Positions 23,746-31,698 of a stretch of 38,649 bases of DNA are shown here, piece after piece. Location of the stretch: the NCBI GenBank assembly GCA_910588365.1, contig CAJUQS010000166.1, positions 1-38,649 of the forward strand, in the 5' to 3' direction. The notes under the pieces are model-generated. The model did no database searches, was not told the DNA's origin, and saw only the letters and a list, made by a program, of their open reading frames with translations. Source of the stretch: an uncultured Oscillospiraceae bacterium (lineage in GTDB: Bacteria > Bacillota > Clostridia > Oscillospirales > Oscillospiraceae). Position 1 is the first letter of the stretch. Every line of letters starts with the position of its first letter. The position numbers were made by a program, and so were the translations under genes.

Positions 23746-23774
23746 TTGACGGCCGCCTGAAAACTGCGTATTAT
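23746..23774 (+). promoter_or_regulatory. promoter of the zinc-ribbon/Ig-like gene
   Basis: TTGACG (23746-23751) and TATTAT (23769-23774) are 17 bases apart, 36 bases before the ATG at 23811, divergent from the udk promoter. Confidence 0.65.
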
Positions 23775-23810
23775 GTAAATTACAGACACAAGCCAAGGAG
23801 GATGATTACT

Positions 23811-24692
23811 ATGGGTAACCGTCATTGCCCCAAGTGCGGCGAGGAATATTCCGATACATACAGAGCCTGTCCCTTCTGCGAGGAGGAGGCGGCCATCCAG
23901 AAGGGAAAGCCCCTGCACCGGAGAGGCGGCAGGCGGGTGGAGAAGCGCCAGCGGGGCGCCAGCGGCGGCGCGGGCGGCGTCATGATGCTGCTGACCGGGG
24001 TGATCATCCTGGGCGTGCTGTGCTTCGTGTTCTTCGGCGACCAGATTGCGGGGGTCATCGGCATCCGCACGGACGCGGACGTCGGCGGCGGGGATCCCGT
24101 CCAGACGGATCCGGTTATCGCCGCGCCCGGAGACGGCCAGGGGGAGCAGACACCTCCGCCGGAAACGGATCCCCCGGCGGACAGCACCGGCGATTCTCCG
24201 GCCGGGACGCCTGAGCCCTCCGCACCGGCGGAGCCCCTGGCGCTGTCCCAGAGCTCCATGACCATCGCCGCCGGGGAGACCGCCCGGCTGACGGCCACCG
24301 GGGGCGGCGGGGACATCATCTGGACCTCCTCCAATGAGAACGTGGCCGCCGTGGAGGGCGGATCCGTCACCGGCAAGGCCGGGGGCACCGCCACCATTAC
24401 CGCCGCCAGCGGCGGGGAGACCGCCTCCTGCGCGGTGACCATCACCGGGACCCCCTACGTCAGCAACGCCAACCTCAGCCTGAACAAGACGGACTTCACC
24501 CTCAGATCAGCGGACCCGGACGTGACGCTGAAGGTCAAGGGCACGGAGAGCCCCGTGACCTGGGCCAGCGCCAACACAAGCGTGGCGACCGTCAACGAGA
24601 GCGGCGTGGTCAAGTGGGCGGGCAAGGGCACCACCACCATCACCGCCACGGTGGACGGTCAGGTGCTCGAGTGCATCGTGCGCGCGAAATAG
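23811..24692 (+). CDS. zinc-ribbon membrane protein with two Ig-like (BIG2) domains
   Basis: A 293-residue protein in four parts: a zinc ribbon (C6-x2-C9 and C20-x2-C23), a basic stretch (about 29-50), one membrane helix (about 56-76), a low-complexity Pro/Thr/Gly/Asp linker (about 85-141), then two bacterial Ig-like repeats (about 142-219 and 222-293) with the BIG2 pattern ITWTSSNENVAAVEGGSVTG-like and VTWASANTSVATVNESGVV. The zinc ribbon would face the cytosol and the Ig-like domains the outside. It may anchor or sense the cell surface; no function is known. It has its own promoter and precedes acsB by 130 bases. Confidence 0.8.
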   Translation: MGNRHCPKCGEEYSDTYRACPFCEEEAAIQKGKPLHRRGGRRVEKRQRGASGGAGGVMMLLTGVIILGVLCFVFFGDQIAGVIGIRTDADVGGGDPVQTDPVIAAPGDGQGEQTPPPETDPPADSTGDSPAGTPEPSAPAEPLALSQSSMTIAAGETARLTATGGGGDIIWTSSNENVAAVEGGSVTGKAGGTATITAASGGETASCAVTITGTPYVSNANLSLNKTDFTLRSADPDVTLKVKGTESPVTWASANTSVATVNESGVVKWAGKGTTTITATVDGQVLECIVRAK

Positions 24693-24822
24693 GCAGCAGG
24701 CGCGCTCCGGACGGAAAATTTTTCGCAAACGGACGGAAAAGGGCTATACAAATTTTCCCTTTTTTGATATATTGGGAGATGGATATTCCCGCGGCATCAA
24801 TTTTACAGGAGGTTGTTTTGAT

Positions 24823-26952
24823 ATGAGTGCGTTAACTGATCTGATCTATGCCGGCTCCAATGCCGTTGCGGGCCTCACCGAGGGGGCCGTCAACGACGCC
24901 ATCGCCAAGCACGGCGCCGACACCCCTGTTGCCTTCCCCGATACTGCCTACTTTTTCCCCACCATCTACGCCGCTACCGGCGTGAAAGTAAAGACCCTGG
25001 GGGATCTGCCCGCCTGCGTGGGCGTGCTCAAGAGCCTGATCACGGGCCAGGACGACATCGCCCAGGCCCTGAACGCGGGCTTGGCCACCGCCGTGGGCGC
25101 GGAGATCATTGAGGGCCTGAAGTACGTGGGCGGCGGTGATCCTTACGCGGAGGACTCCGGCATCGGCTTCGTCCCCGACCCCATCATCCGCTCCCTGGGC
25201 GTACCCCTGGTCACCGGCGATATCCCCGGCGTGGCCGTGGTCTTGGGCAAGGCGGACAACGCCGCGGACGTGGCCAAGGTGGTCAAGGACTACCAGTCCA
25301 AGGGCATTCTGACCTTTATGATTGGCGAGTGCATCGAGCAGGCCGCCGCCGAGGGCGTGAAGATGGGCCTGGAGCTCCGCGTGGTGCCCCTGGGCCACGA
25401 TGTCACCAGCGTCATCCACGTGGTCACTGTGGCCATCCGGGCGGCCCTCATCTTCGGCAACGTCCAGGCCGGCGATCTGGCCGGCCTGCTGGCCTACACC
25501 AAGGAGCGCGTTCCCGCGTTCGTCAACACCTTCGGCGCGCTGGACAGCGTGGTGGTCTCCGCCGGCGCGGGCGCCATCGCCCTGGGCTTCCCGGTCATCG
25601 TGGACCAGGACATCGGCGATCTCCAGGTCCCCGGCGCATTGGAGGCTGTCACCAACCACGACGAGACGGCCAAGCACTCCCTGACCCTGCGCAATATCAA
25701 GATCAAGGTCAAGGAGCTGCCCATCCCCGTGGCCTTCGCCGCCGCCTTCGAGGGTGAGATCATCCGCAAGGCGGACATGAAGGTGGAGTTCTGGTCCAGC
25801 AAGAACACCACCTGCGAGCTGGTCACCATGCGGGACGCCGCCGCCGTGGAGGACCACAAGATCGTTGTTGACGGTCCGGACATCGACAGCGGCGACACCG
25901 AGTACGCCTTGGCCACCTATATTGAGGTCTACGGCGCGAAGATGCAGAAGGACTTTGAGTCCGTCATCGAGCGCAAGATCCACGCCTGGTTCAACTACAT
26001 GGAGGGCGTGATGCACACCGGCCAGCGCAATCAGTTCCGCATCCGCGTCTCCAACGACGCCTATGACAAGGGCCTGCGCATGAAGCACTTCGGCGAGGTG
26101 CTCTACAATATGATCATGGACGAGTTTGACGCGGTGGTGGACAAGTGCCAGGTCACCCTGGTCACCGACCCCGAGAAGGCGGCGAGGATCCTCAGCGAGG
26201 AGGCCATGCCCGCCTACAACGCCCGTGACGACCGTCTCAGCTCCATGACCGATGAGAGCGTGGACCAGTTCTACACCTGCATCCTCTGCCAGTCCTTCGC
26301 ACCCAGCCACTGCTGCGTGGTCACGCCGGAGCGCCTGGGCCTGTGCGGCGCGGTGAGCTGGCTGGATGCCAAGGCCACCAAGGAGCTCAACGACGCCGGT
26401 CCCTGCCAGCCCATCAGCAAGGAGGGCTGCACCGACGAGAAGAAGGGCTACTACCCCGATGTGGACCGGATGGTCCACGCCGCCACCCAGGGCGCGGTGG
26501 AGCATGTGAGCCTGTACTCCATCATGGAGGACCCCATGACCTCCTGCGGCTGCTTTGAGTGCATCTGCGGCATTGAGCCCATCTCCAACGGCCTGGTCAT
26601 CTGCAACCGGGAGTTCAAGGGCATGACCCCCACGGGCATGACCTTCGGCGAGCTGGCCTCCATGACCGGCGGCGGCGTCCAGACGCCGGGCTTCATGGGC
26701 CACGGCCGCCACTTCATCGCCTCCAAGAAGTTCGCCGCCGCCGAGGGCGGCATCGCCCGCATCGTCTGGATGCCCAAGGAGCTGAAAGACGACGTTGCCG
26801 CCCGTCTCAACGCCACCGCCAAGGAGCTGCTGGGCATTGAGAACTTCTGCGACATGGTGGGCGACGAGACCATCACAAGTGATCCCGAGGAGCTGCTGAG
26901 CTTCATCACCGAGAAGGGGCATCCTGTGCTGAATCTGGAGCCTCTGATGTAA
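24823..26952 (+). CDS. acsB: CO-methylating acetyl-CoA synthase (AcsB)
   Basis: AcsB joins a methyl group from the corrinoid iron-sulfur protein, CO and CoA to acetyl-CoA at its nickel-iron A-cluster, in the Wood-Ljungdahl pathway. The 709-residue protein has every A-cluster ligand: C486, C489, C498 and C508 (CILCQSFAPSHCCVV...LGLCGAVSW) for the 4Fe-4S part, and C575-G-C577 (MTSCGCFECI) for the distal nickel. These match Moorella positions 506, 509, 518, 528, 595 and 597 at a constant offset of 20. The ATG at 24823 follows AGGAGG. No acsA, acsC, acsD or acsE lies nearby, which is unusual. A two-hairpin repeat follows the stop. Confidence 0.95.
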   Translation: MSALTDLIYAGSNAVAGLTEGAVNDAIAKHGADTPVAFPDTAYFFPTIYAATGVKVKTLGDLPACVGVLKSLITGQDDIAQALNAGLATAVGAEIIEGLKYVGGGDPYAEDSGIGFVPDPIIRSLGVPLVTGDIPGVAVVLGKADNAADVAKVVKDYQSKGILTFMIGECIEQAAAEGVKMGLELRVVPLGHDVTSVIHVVTVAIRAALIFGNVQAGDLAGLLAYTKERVPAFVNTFGALDSVVVSAGAGAIALGFPVIVDQDIGDLQVPGALEAVTNHDETAKHSLTLRNIKIKVKELPIPVAFAAAFEGEIIRKADMKVEFWSSKNTTCELVTMRDAAAVEDHKIVVDGPDIDSGDTEYALATYIEVYGAKMQKDFESVIERKIHAWFNYMEGVMHTGQRNQFRIRVSNDAYDKGLRMKHFGEVLYNMIMDEFDAVVDKCQVTLVTDPEKAARILSEEAMPAYNARDDRLSSMTDESVDQFYTCILCQSFAPSHCCVVTPERLGLCGAVSWLDAKATKELNDAGPCQPISKEGCTDEKKGYYPDVDRMVHAATQGAVEHVSLYSIMEDPMTSCGCFECICGIEPISNGLVICNREFKGMTPTGMTFGELASMTGGGVQTPGFMGHGRHFIASKKFAAAEGGIARIVWMPKELKDDVAARLNATAKELLGIENFCDMVGDETITSDPEELLSFITEKGHPVLNLEPLM

Positions 26953-26960
26953 GAGGCAGT

Positions 26961-27023
26961 CATTCTTTTCTTTCGCGAAAGAAAAGAATCAAAAGAAAGC
27001 TCCGGCGCAAACCTGCGGTTTGC
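26961..27023 (+). repeat. two-hairpin intergenic repeat, copy 7
   Basis: Directly after the acsB stop: AGGCAGTCATTCTTTTC opening, stem TTCTTTTCTTTC/GAAAGAAAAGAA, ATCAAAAGAAAGC, then stem GCAAACC/GGTTTGC (27007-27023). The second stem differs from other copies on both sides while keeping pairing. Confidence 0.74.
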
Positions 27024-27042
27024 TTCTGATCCCCGGCGGACA

Positions 27043-27088
27043 AAAGCTGGGCGGAGAATGGATGAAAGTCCATTCTCCGCCCAGCTTT
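27043..27088. terminator. perfect 20-bp hairpin between convergent genes
   Basis: AAAGCTGGGCGGAGAATGGA (27043-27062) and its exact complement (27069-27088) flank TGAAAG. It lies between acsB (plus) and the M81 gene (minus) and could stop both. T-runs are short on each side. Confidence 0.7.
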
Positions 27089-27136
27089 ACAGTTTTAGCA
27101 GGGGATGATCCCCGGGGCCGCATCCCTTCTCAGGCT

Positions 27137-28636
27137 TTACTGCTTTGTGACCAGATTTTCCGCCGGAGTATAGGTGAAGCCGCTGTCCAGAGGGAAGAGA
27201 GGCCGGGGCACCTTGGCATAGTGGAGGCTCTTCAGGTCCTCGTTGGTACTGCCCTTGGACAGCGCCATGATGCTCCGCTTGGCCACGGCGGCCTGGGCGT
27301 CGGTGAGGTAGCCCAGCTTGCAGACCACGATGTCCGCCTCCCCGGCGTTTCTGCCCAGATCCGAGAAGACGGCGGGATCGCCGTAGCCGATATGGGCCTC
27401 CGCCAGCACGATGTCCACCCCGCAGGAGCGGAACAGCGCCAGATCACTGTGAATGGGGAACCTGTCCCAGTTTTCGATGTAGGCTTCCACGGTCCCCGTT
27501 GCGGTGATGGGCTGGGTGGTGATCTTATCGAAGGAGGCGCCGAAGGTCAGGGTGATCTCCTGTCCCACCTTCCCTTTGCAGGCCCGGGTGGCCGCGGGGT
27601 CGTAGATGCCGCCGAAGAGCACCGGACTGCGCAGCTTCTCCGTGCGGGGATCGTCCATGATCAGCTTCAAAAAGCCCGTGCAGTCGGAGGAGGAGCCGGC
27701 GGTGGGGTTGTCCCCGGAGTCGGAGAGATAGACGGGCGCAGCCTGCCCCGCCTCCAGCGCCTGGAAGGCCACGTCCAGGGCCTGCTCCTGGTGGTAGGTC
27801 TCGGTCTGGAAGCAGAATTCGTCCTTTTTGCTCCAGATCAGCTCCGCCAGACGGACGGCCTCCCGCTCCGCCTGCTCTTTGCCGCTGGCCGTCACATAGA
27901 CGGCCGCGGAGCTGTCCTCGTTGTCGCACCAGGGGAAGCCCATGAGGTAGGAGGCGGCCAGGACGCCCTCCTGCTTCTCCGTCTCCCGCAGGGCCTCAAT
28001 CAGGCCAATCATGGGCTGGACGGTGGTGGAGGACTGCTCCCCGGCGATCAGCAGGGGCACCTTCACCCAGGCGGACTTCGCCCGGACGCCCTCCTCAAGG
28101 GCGGCGATGGTCATGCGGGCGGCGTGGACGCCGGTTTCAAAGCGGTCCGTATGGGGGGCGCACTTGTAGCCCACAAAGCCGTCGCAGTTGTCGTGCATCC
28201 GCCTGGTCATGGTGGTGTGCATATCCAGGGAGCAGAACAGGGGGATGTCGGGGAAAATCTCCCGCAGCTCCTCCAGCAGATAGCCCTCCGCATCCCCCAG
28301 CTCCTTGACGCGCATGGAGCCGTGCAGTGCCAGGGTGACGGCGTCAATGGGGCCCTCCGCCTTGGCCTCCCGGGCCCGGCGGATGATCTCGGCCTTCAGG
28401 CCCAGATAGAAGTCCTTGTCCACCTCGCCGTTGGGAACAGCCCCGGCGGACAGGGTGGGGACCACCTCGTATCCCTGGTCCCGGAGTGTCTTGACGACGC
28501 CGTAGAAGGGGTCGTTGCCCTTCAGCCCGCTCAGGGATTCCGCTCCCCGCTCCACATGGAAGTCCTTCTCCCCGGCAACGATGGGGTTAAAAGAATTGGA
28601 TTCGTGGTGCATTGAAGCGACCAGTACGCGTTTCAT
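27137..28636 (-). CDS. M81-family metallopeptidase (MlrC-like)
   Basis: A 499-residue protein of the M81/MlrC family, named after an enzyme that degrades linearised microcystin; most members have unknown substrates. Family landmarks are HHESNSFNP (10-18), LALHGSM (102-108), LDMHTTMT (137-144) and PHTDRFETG (161-169), whose histidine, aspartate and glutamate residues are the expected metal ligands, followed by SDSGDNPTAGSSSDCTG in the C-terminal MlrC domain. The ATG has an AAGGAGG site. It stands alone under its own promoter, and the sequence gives no direct hint of substrate; microcystin is not implied. Confidence 0.88.
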   Translation of the reverse strand: MKRVLVASMHHESNSFNPIVAGEKDFHVERGAESLSGLKGNDPFYGVVKTLRDQGYEVVPTLSAGAVPNGEVDKDFYLGLKAEIIRRAREAKAEGPIDAVTLALHGSMRVKELGDAEGYLLEELREIFPDIPLFCSLDMHTTMTRRMHDNCDGFVGYKCAPHTDRFETGVHAARMTIAALEEGVRAKSAWVKVPLLIAGEQSSTTVQPMIGLIEALRETEKQEGVLAASYLMGFPWCDNEDSSAAVYVTASGKEQAEREAVRLAELIWSKKDEFCFQTETYHQEQALDVAFQALEAGQAAPVYLSDSGDNPTAGSSSDCTGFLKLIMDDPRTEKLRSPVLFGGIYDPAATRACKGKVGQEITLTFGASFDKITTQPITATGTVEAYIENWDRFPIHSDLALFRSCGVDIVLAEAHIGYGDPAVFSDLGRNAGEADIVVCKLGYLTDAQAAVAKRSIMALSKGSTNEDLKSLHYAKVPRPLFPLDSGFTYTPAENLVTKQ

Positions 28637-28681
28637 GGCGGATGCCTCCTTAAAATCAATGATGGTGCGATGCTGGCACCT

Positions 28682-28710
28682 ATTCTAACACATCCGCCCT
28701 GGAAAGGCAA
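28682..28710 (-). promoter_or_regulatory. promoter of the M81 gene
   Basis: TTGCCT (28705-28710) and TAGAAT (28682-28687) on the minus strand are 17 bases apart, 45 bases before the start at 28636. Confidence 0.6.
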
Positions 28711-28729
28711 GGAAGAAACCGCCGCGGCT

Positions 28730-29911
28730 TCAGCGCGTGAAGCGAGAAGCTCCGAGCTTTGGGCATAAAACTTGTGAGGCGAAGTCTTGTTTGTCCCTTG
28801 TGTTGTAGTAAATAACTCCGTCCTCATGCCGGAAGCCCACCAGTTCAGCCAGCCACTGGCCGTCCTGATAACGGAGCGACATGCCCAGGAGGGATCTGGG
28901 CTCTTCCTCGCCCACCCGTACTATCACATCCACTCCCGCAGTAAAGGCTCCGTCCCGGTTGTTTATATTGTAGGCGTAACCGCCTACACTGGCCTCCTCG
29001 GACCAGGCCGGTCCCCAAGGCTCCAGATCCTCCAGGTACAGCGCCCCGTTCTCCGCCAGCAGGTGCGAGTCCTCCGCCAGCTCTCCGGCAAAAGCGGCGT
29101 CCGCGATCCGCAGGATGGCGGACTCAATATCGGACTGCCAGGCGGGCACGACCCCGGTTTCCGGCCGGAAGGAACAGATGAACTTGTAAAACCTGGTGCC
29201 CCATCCCTCTGCCGCCTCTGTAAAATAGTGGGAGCTCAAAACGAAGAAGCCCCCCTGTCCATCGTCAAAGAACCAGTCCTCCGCCTGCCGGTCATATGCG
29301 GCGGTGCCGTCGCTGGAGAGGAGGCACCGCTTTGCGGCCCGCTCCGGCCAGGGCCGCGCCAGATCGGAGCTGTTCTCGTCCAGCAGCGTGACCGTGCGAT
29401 AGGCCTTCGCGTTTTCTGCCCGCCGGATCTCCACAGCCTCCTCCAGGGTGCACTCCGGCAGGTGGTGAATGCCCACCTGGCACGAGGGCGCGTCCTTCGG
29501 CATCTCCTCCAGGGGGCGGATATAGATCCCGCCCGCATACCGGAGGGAGGTGTAGCCGCTGTCGTCCAGGTAGTAGCTGTAGGAGGGCATTTCCAAACCG
29601 CCGCCGTCTTCCAGGCTCCGGGTCAGGCAAAAGGCTCCCTCACCCTCCAGCCGGGGGGGCTCCGCCGGGACGGGGGCCGCAATGTCCGGCGCCTCCTCCG
29701 CCGGGAGGTCCCGGCCGCTGCCGGGCAGGTAGCCGTTGATGGACGCGGACCAGATCCAGACCCCGGCCGCCAGGACCAGACAGGCCGCCGTCACCAGATA
29801 CCGCGCCGCCCGCATCCAGACCCGCGGCCGCGCCCCCATTCGCTCACTGCGCTCCAGCAGCGTCTCGTCCACACCGCCAATGGCGGAAAATAAACGCTCC
29901 TCAGGCTTCAT
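28730..29911 (-). CDS. single-pass membrane protein, putative partner of the second ECF sigma factor
   Basis: A 393-residue protein with a short cytosolic N-terminus (1-35), one membrane helix (about 36-56) and a long outer domain of about 335 residues with no motif I recognise. The start at 29911 overlaps the sigma gene by four bases (ATGA), so the two are translated together. By position it should be the membrane anti-sigma factor or sensor, comparable in layout to the DUF4179 protein at 16365-17477 but with no obvious sequence match. No zinc-binding anti-sigma motif is seen. The far longer open frame upstream only overlaps the sigma gene. Confidence 0.7.
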   Translation of the reverse strand: MKPEERLFSAIGGVDETLLERSERMGARPRVWMRAARYLVTAACLVLAAGVWIWSASINGYLPGSGRDLPAEEAPDIAAPVPAEPPRLEGEGAFCLTRSLEDGGGLEMPSYSYYLDDSGYTSLRYAGGIYIRPLEEMPKDAPSCQVGIHHLPECTLEEAVEIRRAENAKAYRTVTLLDENSSDLARPWPERAAKRCLLSSDGTAAYDRQAEDWFFDDGQGGFFVLSSHYFTEAAEGWGTRFYKFICSFRPETGVVPAWQSDIESAILRIADAAFAGELAEDSHLLAENGALYLEDLEPWGPAWSEEASVGGYAYNINNRDGAFTAGVDVIVRVGEEEPRSLLGMSLRYQDGQWLAELVGFRHEDGVIYYNTRDKQDFASQVLCPKLGASRFTR

Positions 29912-30468
29912 AGGATGACTCCCTCCTTCTCCAGATAGGCTTTCAGCTTTTTCCTCGTGCGGAACAGGATGGTCTTGACGGTGTTGACGTTCAGCCCATA
30001 CCGCTCCCCGATGTCCTCCAGCGGCTCCGCGTACCAGTACCGCCGCAGGAAGACGCTGCAGTCCCGGGACCCCAGGGTGTGCAGGAACCGGTTCACCATC
30101 TCCGCCAGCTCCCGGTCCTCCACCACCTGATCCGCCCCCGGCACCGACGGCACGCACTCCCCCAGCTCCTCCAGGGCGGCGGTGCAGGCGCCGCCGCCCC
30201 GCTTCCGGGCTGTCCGGGCGCGGACCGTGTCCCAGGCCAGGTTCCGGGTGATCTTCCCCAGAAACAGCCCCAGGCGGCTGGGCCGGTGGGGCGGCATGGC
30301 GTTCCAGGCCCCCACCCAGGTGTCGCTCAGGCACTCGTCCACGTCCTGCCAGTCCCCCAGGATATTTCCGGCGATGCGGCGGCAGTACCCGCCGTACCGG
30401 GACGAGGACGCCCGGATGGCCTCCTCATCCCGCTGCCAGTACAGCTCCACAATCTGTCTGTCATTCAA
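29908..30468 (-). CDS. ECF-type RNA polymerase sigma factor (second)
   Basis: A 186-residue group 4 sigma factor. Region 2 is at about 10-85 with ILGDWQDVDECLSDTWVGAWNAMPP (about 36-60) and LGLFLGKITRNLAWD; region 4 is at about 118-180 with LEDIGERYGLNVNTVKTILFRTRKKL as helix-turn-helix. The DVDECLSDTW form is typical of clostridial ECF factors paired with membrane partners. The start is next to a GGGAGC site. It differs clearly from the factor at 15890-16372, so the window carries two independent systems. Confidence 0.9.
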   Translation of the reverse strand: MNDRQIVELYWQRDEEAIRASSSRYGGYCRRIAGNILGDWQDVDECLSDTWVGAWNAMPPHRPSRLGLFLGKITRNLAWDTVRARTARKRGGGACTAALEELGECVPSVPGADQVVEDRELAEMVNRFLHTLGSRDCSVFLRRYWYAEPLEDIGERYGLNVNTVKTILFRTRKKLKAYLEKEGVIL

Positions 30469-30576
30469 TTTGCTCCCTCCTCTTTTGGGGTATTAAGAAG
30501 CTGTACCAATCGCCCCGGCGCACGCCTCTCCGGCCAGAGTCATCCTTGGCTTCGCTGATGGTACAGCCGCTTAGGC

Positions 30577-30733
30577 GCTGTTTGAAAAATGGGAATATGA
30601 CCAGGGGCGAGAAATTTTGCTGCCAGATGAAGCCGGTTTGACGCAGGAATCCTGGGTGGATTGCAAGGAAAACCGGCAATATATGGCGGCAAAAGGGCCG
30701 CCCTTTGGGCGTGTTGCCATTTTTCAAACAAGC
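30577..30733. mobile_element. MITE-like element, 157 bp
   Basis: The 434-base gap between the sigma gene and the SLOG gene has no good gene. Within it GCTGTTTGAAAAATGG (30577-30592) and a near-exact inverted copy (30717-30733, one extra base) bound a 157-bp stretch with further internal inverted pairs (for example GGCGGC/GCCGCC near 30685-30700). This is the look of a miniature inverted-repeat element or of a long folded RNA. No target duplication is evident. A weak 11-bp inverted pair (AGCTGTACCA with its complement) lies just outside at 30500-30568. Confidence 0.45.
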
Positions 30734-30839
30734 CTTACTCTGATAGTCGGAAAAGAAAGCGGAAAGTTTCACCCTCCGCGTGAATAATTTGCAAAAATTT
30801 TTCTGACCGGCAGAAATTTTTGGCCGGAGGATTCCATGC

Positions 30840-30868
30840 TTTACAATTCAGAATTTTTGTTCTATAAT
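30840..30868 (+). promoter_or_regulatory. promoter of the SLOG gene
   Basis: TTTACA (30840-30845) and TATAAT (30863-30868) are 17 bases apart, 34 bases before the start at 30903, which has AGGAG upstream. Confidence 0.7.
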
Positions 30869-30902
30869 TAGGATGGAAACATTCTTGAGGAGTGGGGAAC
30901 AT

Positions 30903-31415
30903 ATGAGAGAGCAGTCCCGTACCTGTTGTTTTACCGGCCATCGTCCGGAGAAGCTCCCCTGGGGGACCGACGAGGGCGACCCCCGCTGCCGGATGCTGAA
31001 AAAGAAGCTGTACGACGCGGTGGAGGCGGCCTACGGCGAGGGGATGCGCCATTTTATCTGCGGCATGGCCCGGGGCTGCGACTTCTATTTCGCCGAGGCC
31101 GTGCTGGCCCTGCGGGCAGAGCGGGGGGACGTGTCCCTGGAGGCCGCCGTCCCCTGCCCCACCCAGGCGGACAGCTGGCCGGCCGAAGATCGGGCCCGGT
31201 GGCGGCGGATTCTGGACCAGTGTGATCTGGAGACCATGGTCCAGCACAGCTACACCCCCGGCTGTATGCTCCGGCGCAACCGCTACATGGTGGACCACAG
31301 CGCCCTGGTCATCGCGGTGTACGACGGCACCAGCGGCGGCACCCGGCGGACGCTGGAGTACGCCCTGCGCCGGAAGGTGCCCTTCCTGGATATCGATCCC
31401 CTGGGGGGATGCTAG
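30903..31415 (+). CDS. SLOG-family protein (DUF1273-like)
   Basis: The 170-residue protein starts SRTCCFTGHRPEKLPWG, the signature of the DUF1273/YpsA-type SLOG group, and has FICGMARGCDFYFAEAVL, a Rossmann-like region that in SLOG proteins binds nucleotide ligands, and VIAVYDGTSGGTRRTLEYA near the end. SLOG proteins are ligand sensors or nucleotide-processing enzymes and some act in phage defence or prophage biology; this single-domain form has no effector attached, so its role is open. It has its own promoter and the start is taken at the ATG behind the AGGAGTGGGG site. Confidence 0.85.
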   Translation: MREQSRTCCFTGHRPEKLPWGTDEGDPRCRMLKKKLYDAVEAAYGEGMRHFICGMARGCDFYFAEAVLALRAERGDVSLEAAVPCPTQADSWPAEDRARWRRILDQCDLETMVQHSYTPGCMLRRNRYMVDHSALVIAVYDGTSGGTRRTLEYALRRKVPFLDIDPLGGC

Positions 31416-31426
31416 CGCCTGTTTTT

Positions 31427-31584
31427 ATAGTCGACGTACTTGAGAATAGGTAAAAAGGAGGGGAGGAAAAATGACGCGGGGCAAGGCGGAGGATGCAGGC
31501 GGGCTGACGCCCGCCAAAGACGACAACGCCGCCCCGTATCATTTTGACCGCCGAACTTTACTGATTTTCAAGTGCGTCGACTAT
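31427..31584. repeat. inverted-repeat-bounded segment, about 158 bp
   Basis: ATAGTCGACGTACTTG (31427-31442) and CAAGTGCGTCGACTAT (31569-31584) are inverted copies with one mismatch, and similarity extends a few bases inward. They bound most of a 46-codon frame with a very strong ribosome site. It could be a miniature mobile element or a small gene with flanking structure. Confidence 0.4.
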
Positions 31585-31611
31585 ATCTGCCGGCTGTCCC
31601 CCGCCATATGA
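31471..31611 (+). CDS. possible 46-residue small protein
   Basis: An ATG at 31471 is preceded by AAAAAGGAGGGGAGG, about as strong a ribosome site as any in the window, and opens a 46-residue frame beginning MTRGKAEDAGGLTPAKDDNA and ending LSPAI. The second half has a short hydrophobic stretch (TLLIFKCVDYICRL). A terminator-like hairpin starts three bases after the stop. The frame lies mainly inside an inverted-repeat segment, so it may be part of a repeat and not a gene. No family is recognised. Confidence 0.35.
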   Translation: MTRGKAEDAGGLTPAKDDNAAPYHFDRRTLLIFKCVDYICRLSPAI

Positions 31612-31613
31612 CA

Positions 31614-31650
31614 AATTCTGCACGACCGCTTGGCGCGGCCGTGCAGAATT
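31614..31650. terminator. hairpin between the SLOG and MATE genes
   Basis: AATTCTGCACG and its complement, continued by CCGC/GCGG after one mismatch, enclose TTGGC. It is placed between convergent genes and probably stops both. Confidence 0.6.
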
Positions 31651-31698
31651 CAACCAGTATTCTCGCAATAGCGCGGGCGGCCTCACATCCGCCGCGGG

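Noticed and set aside
24832..26922. A 696-codon open frame antisense to acsB, and similar long antisense frames at 27020-28615, 31708-33183, 36849-38159 and 2845-4416
   Set aside because: They mirror real GC-rich genes, carry low-complexity His/Gly/Ala/Arg composition and have no ribosome sites or family motifs.
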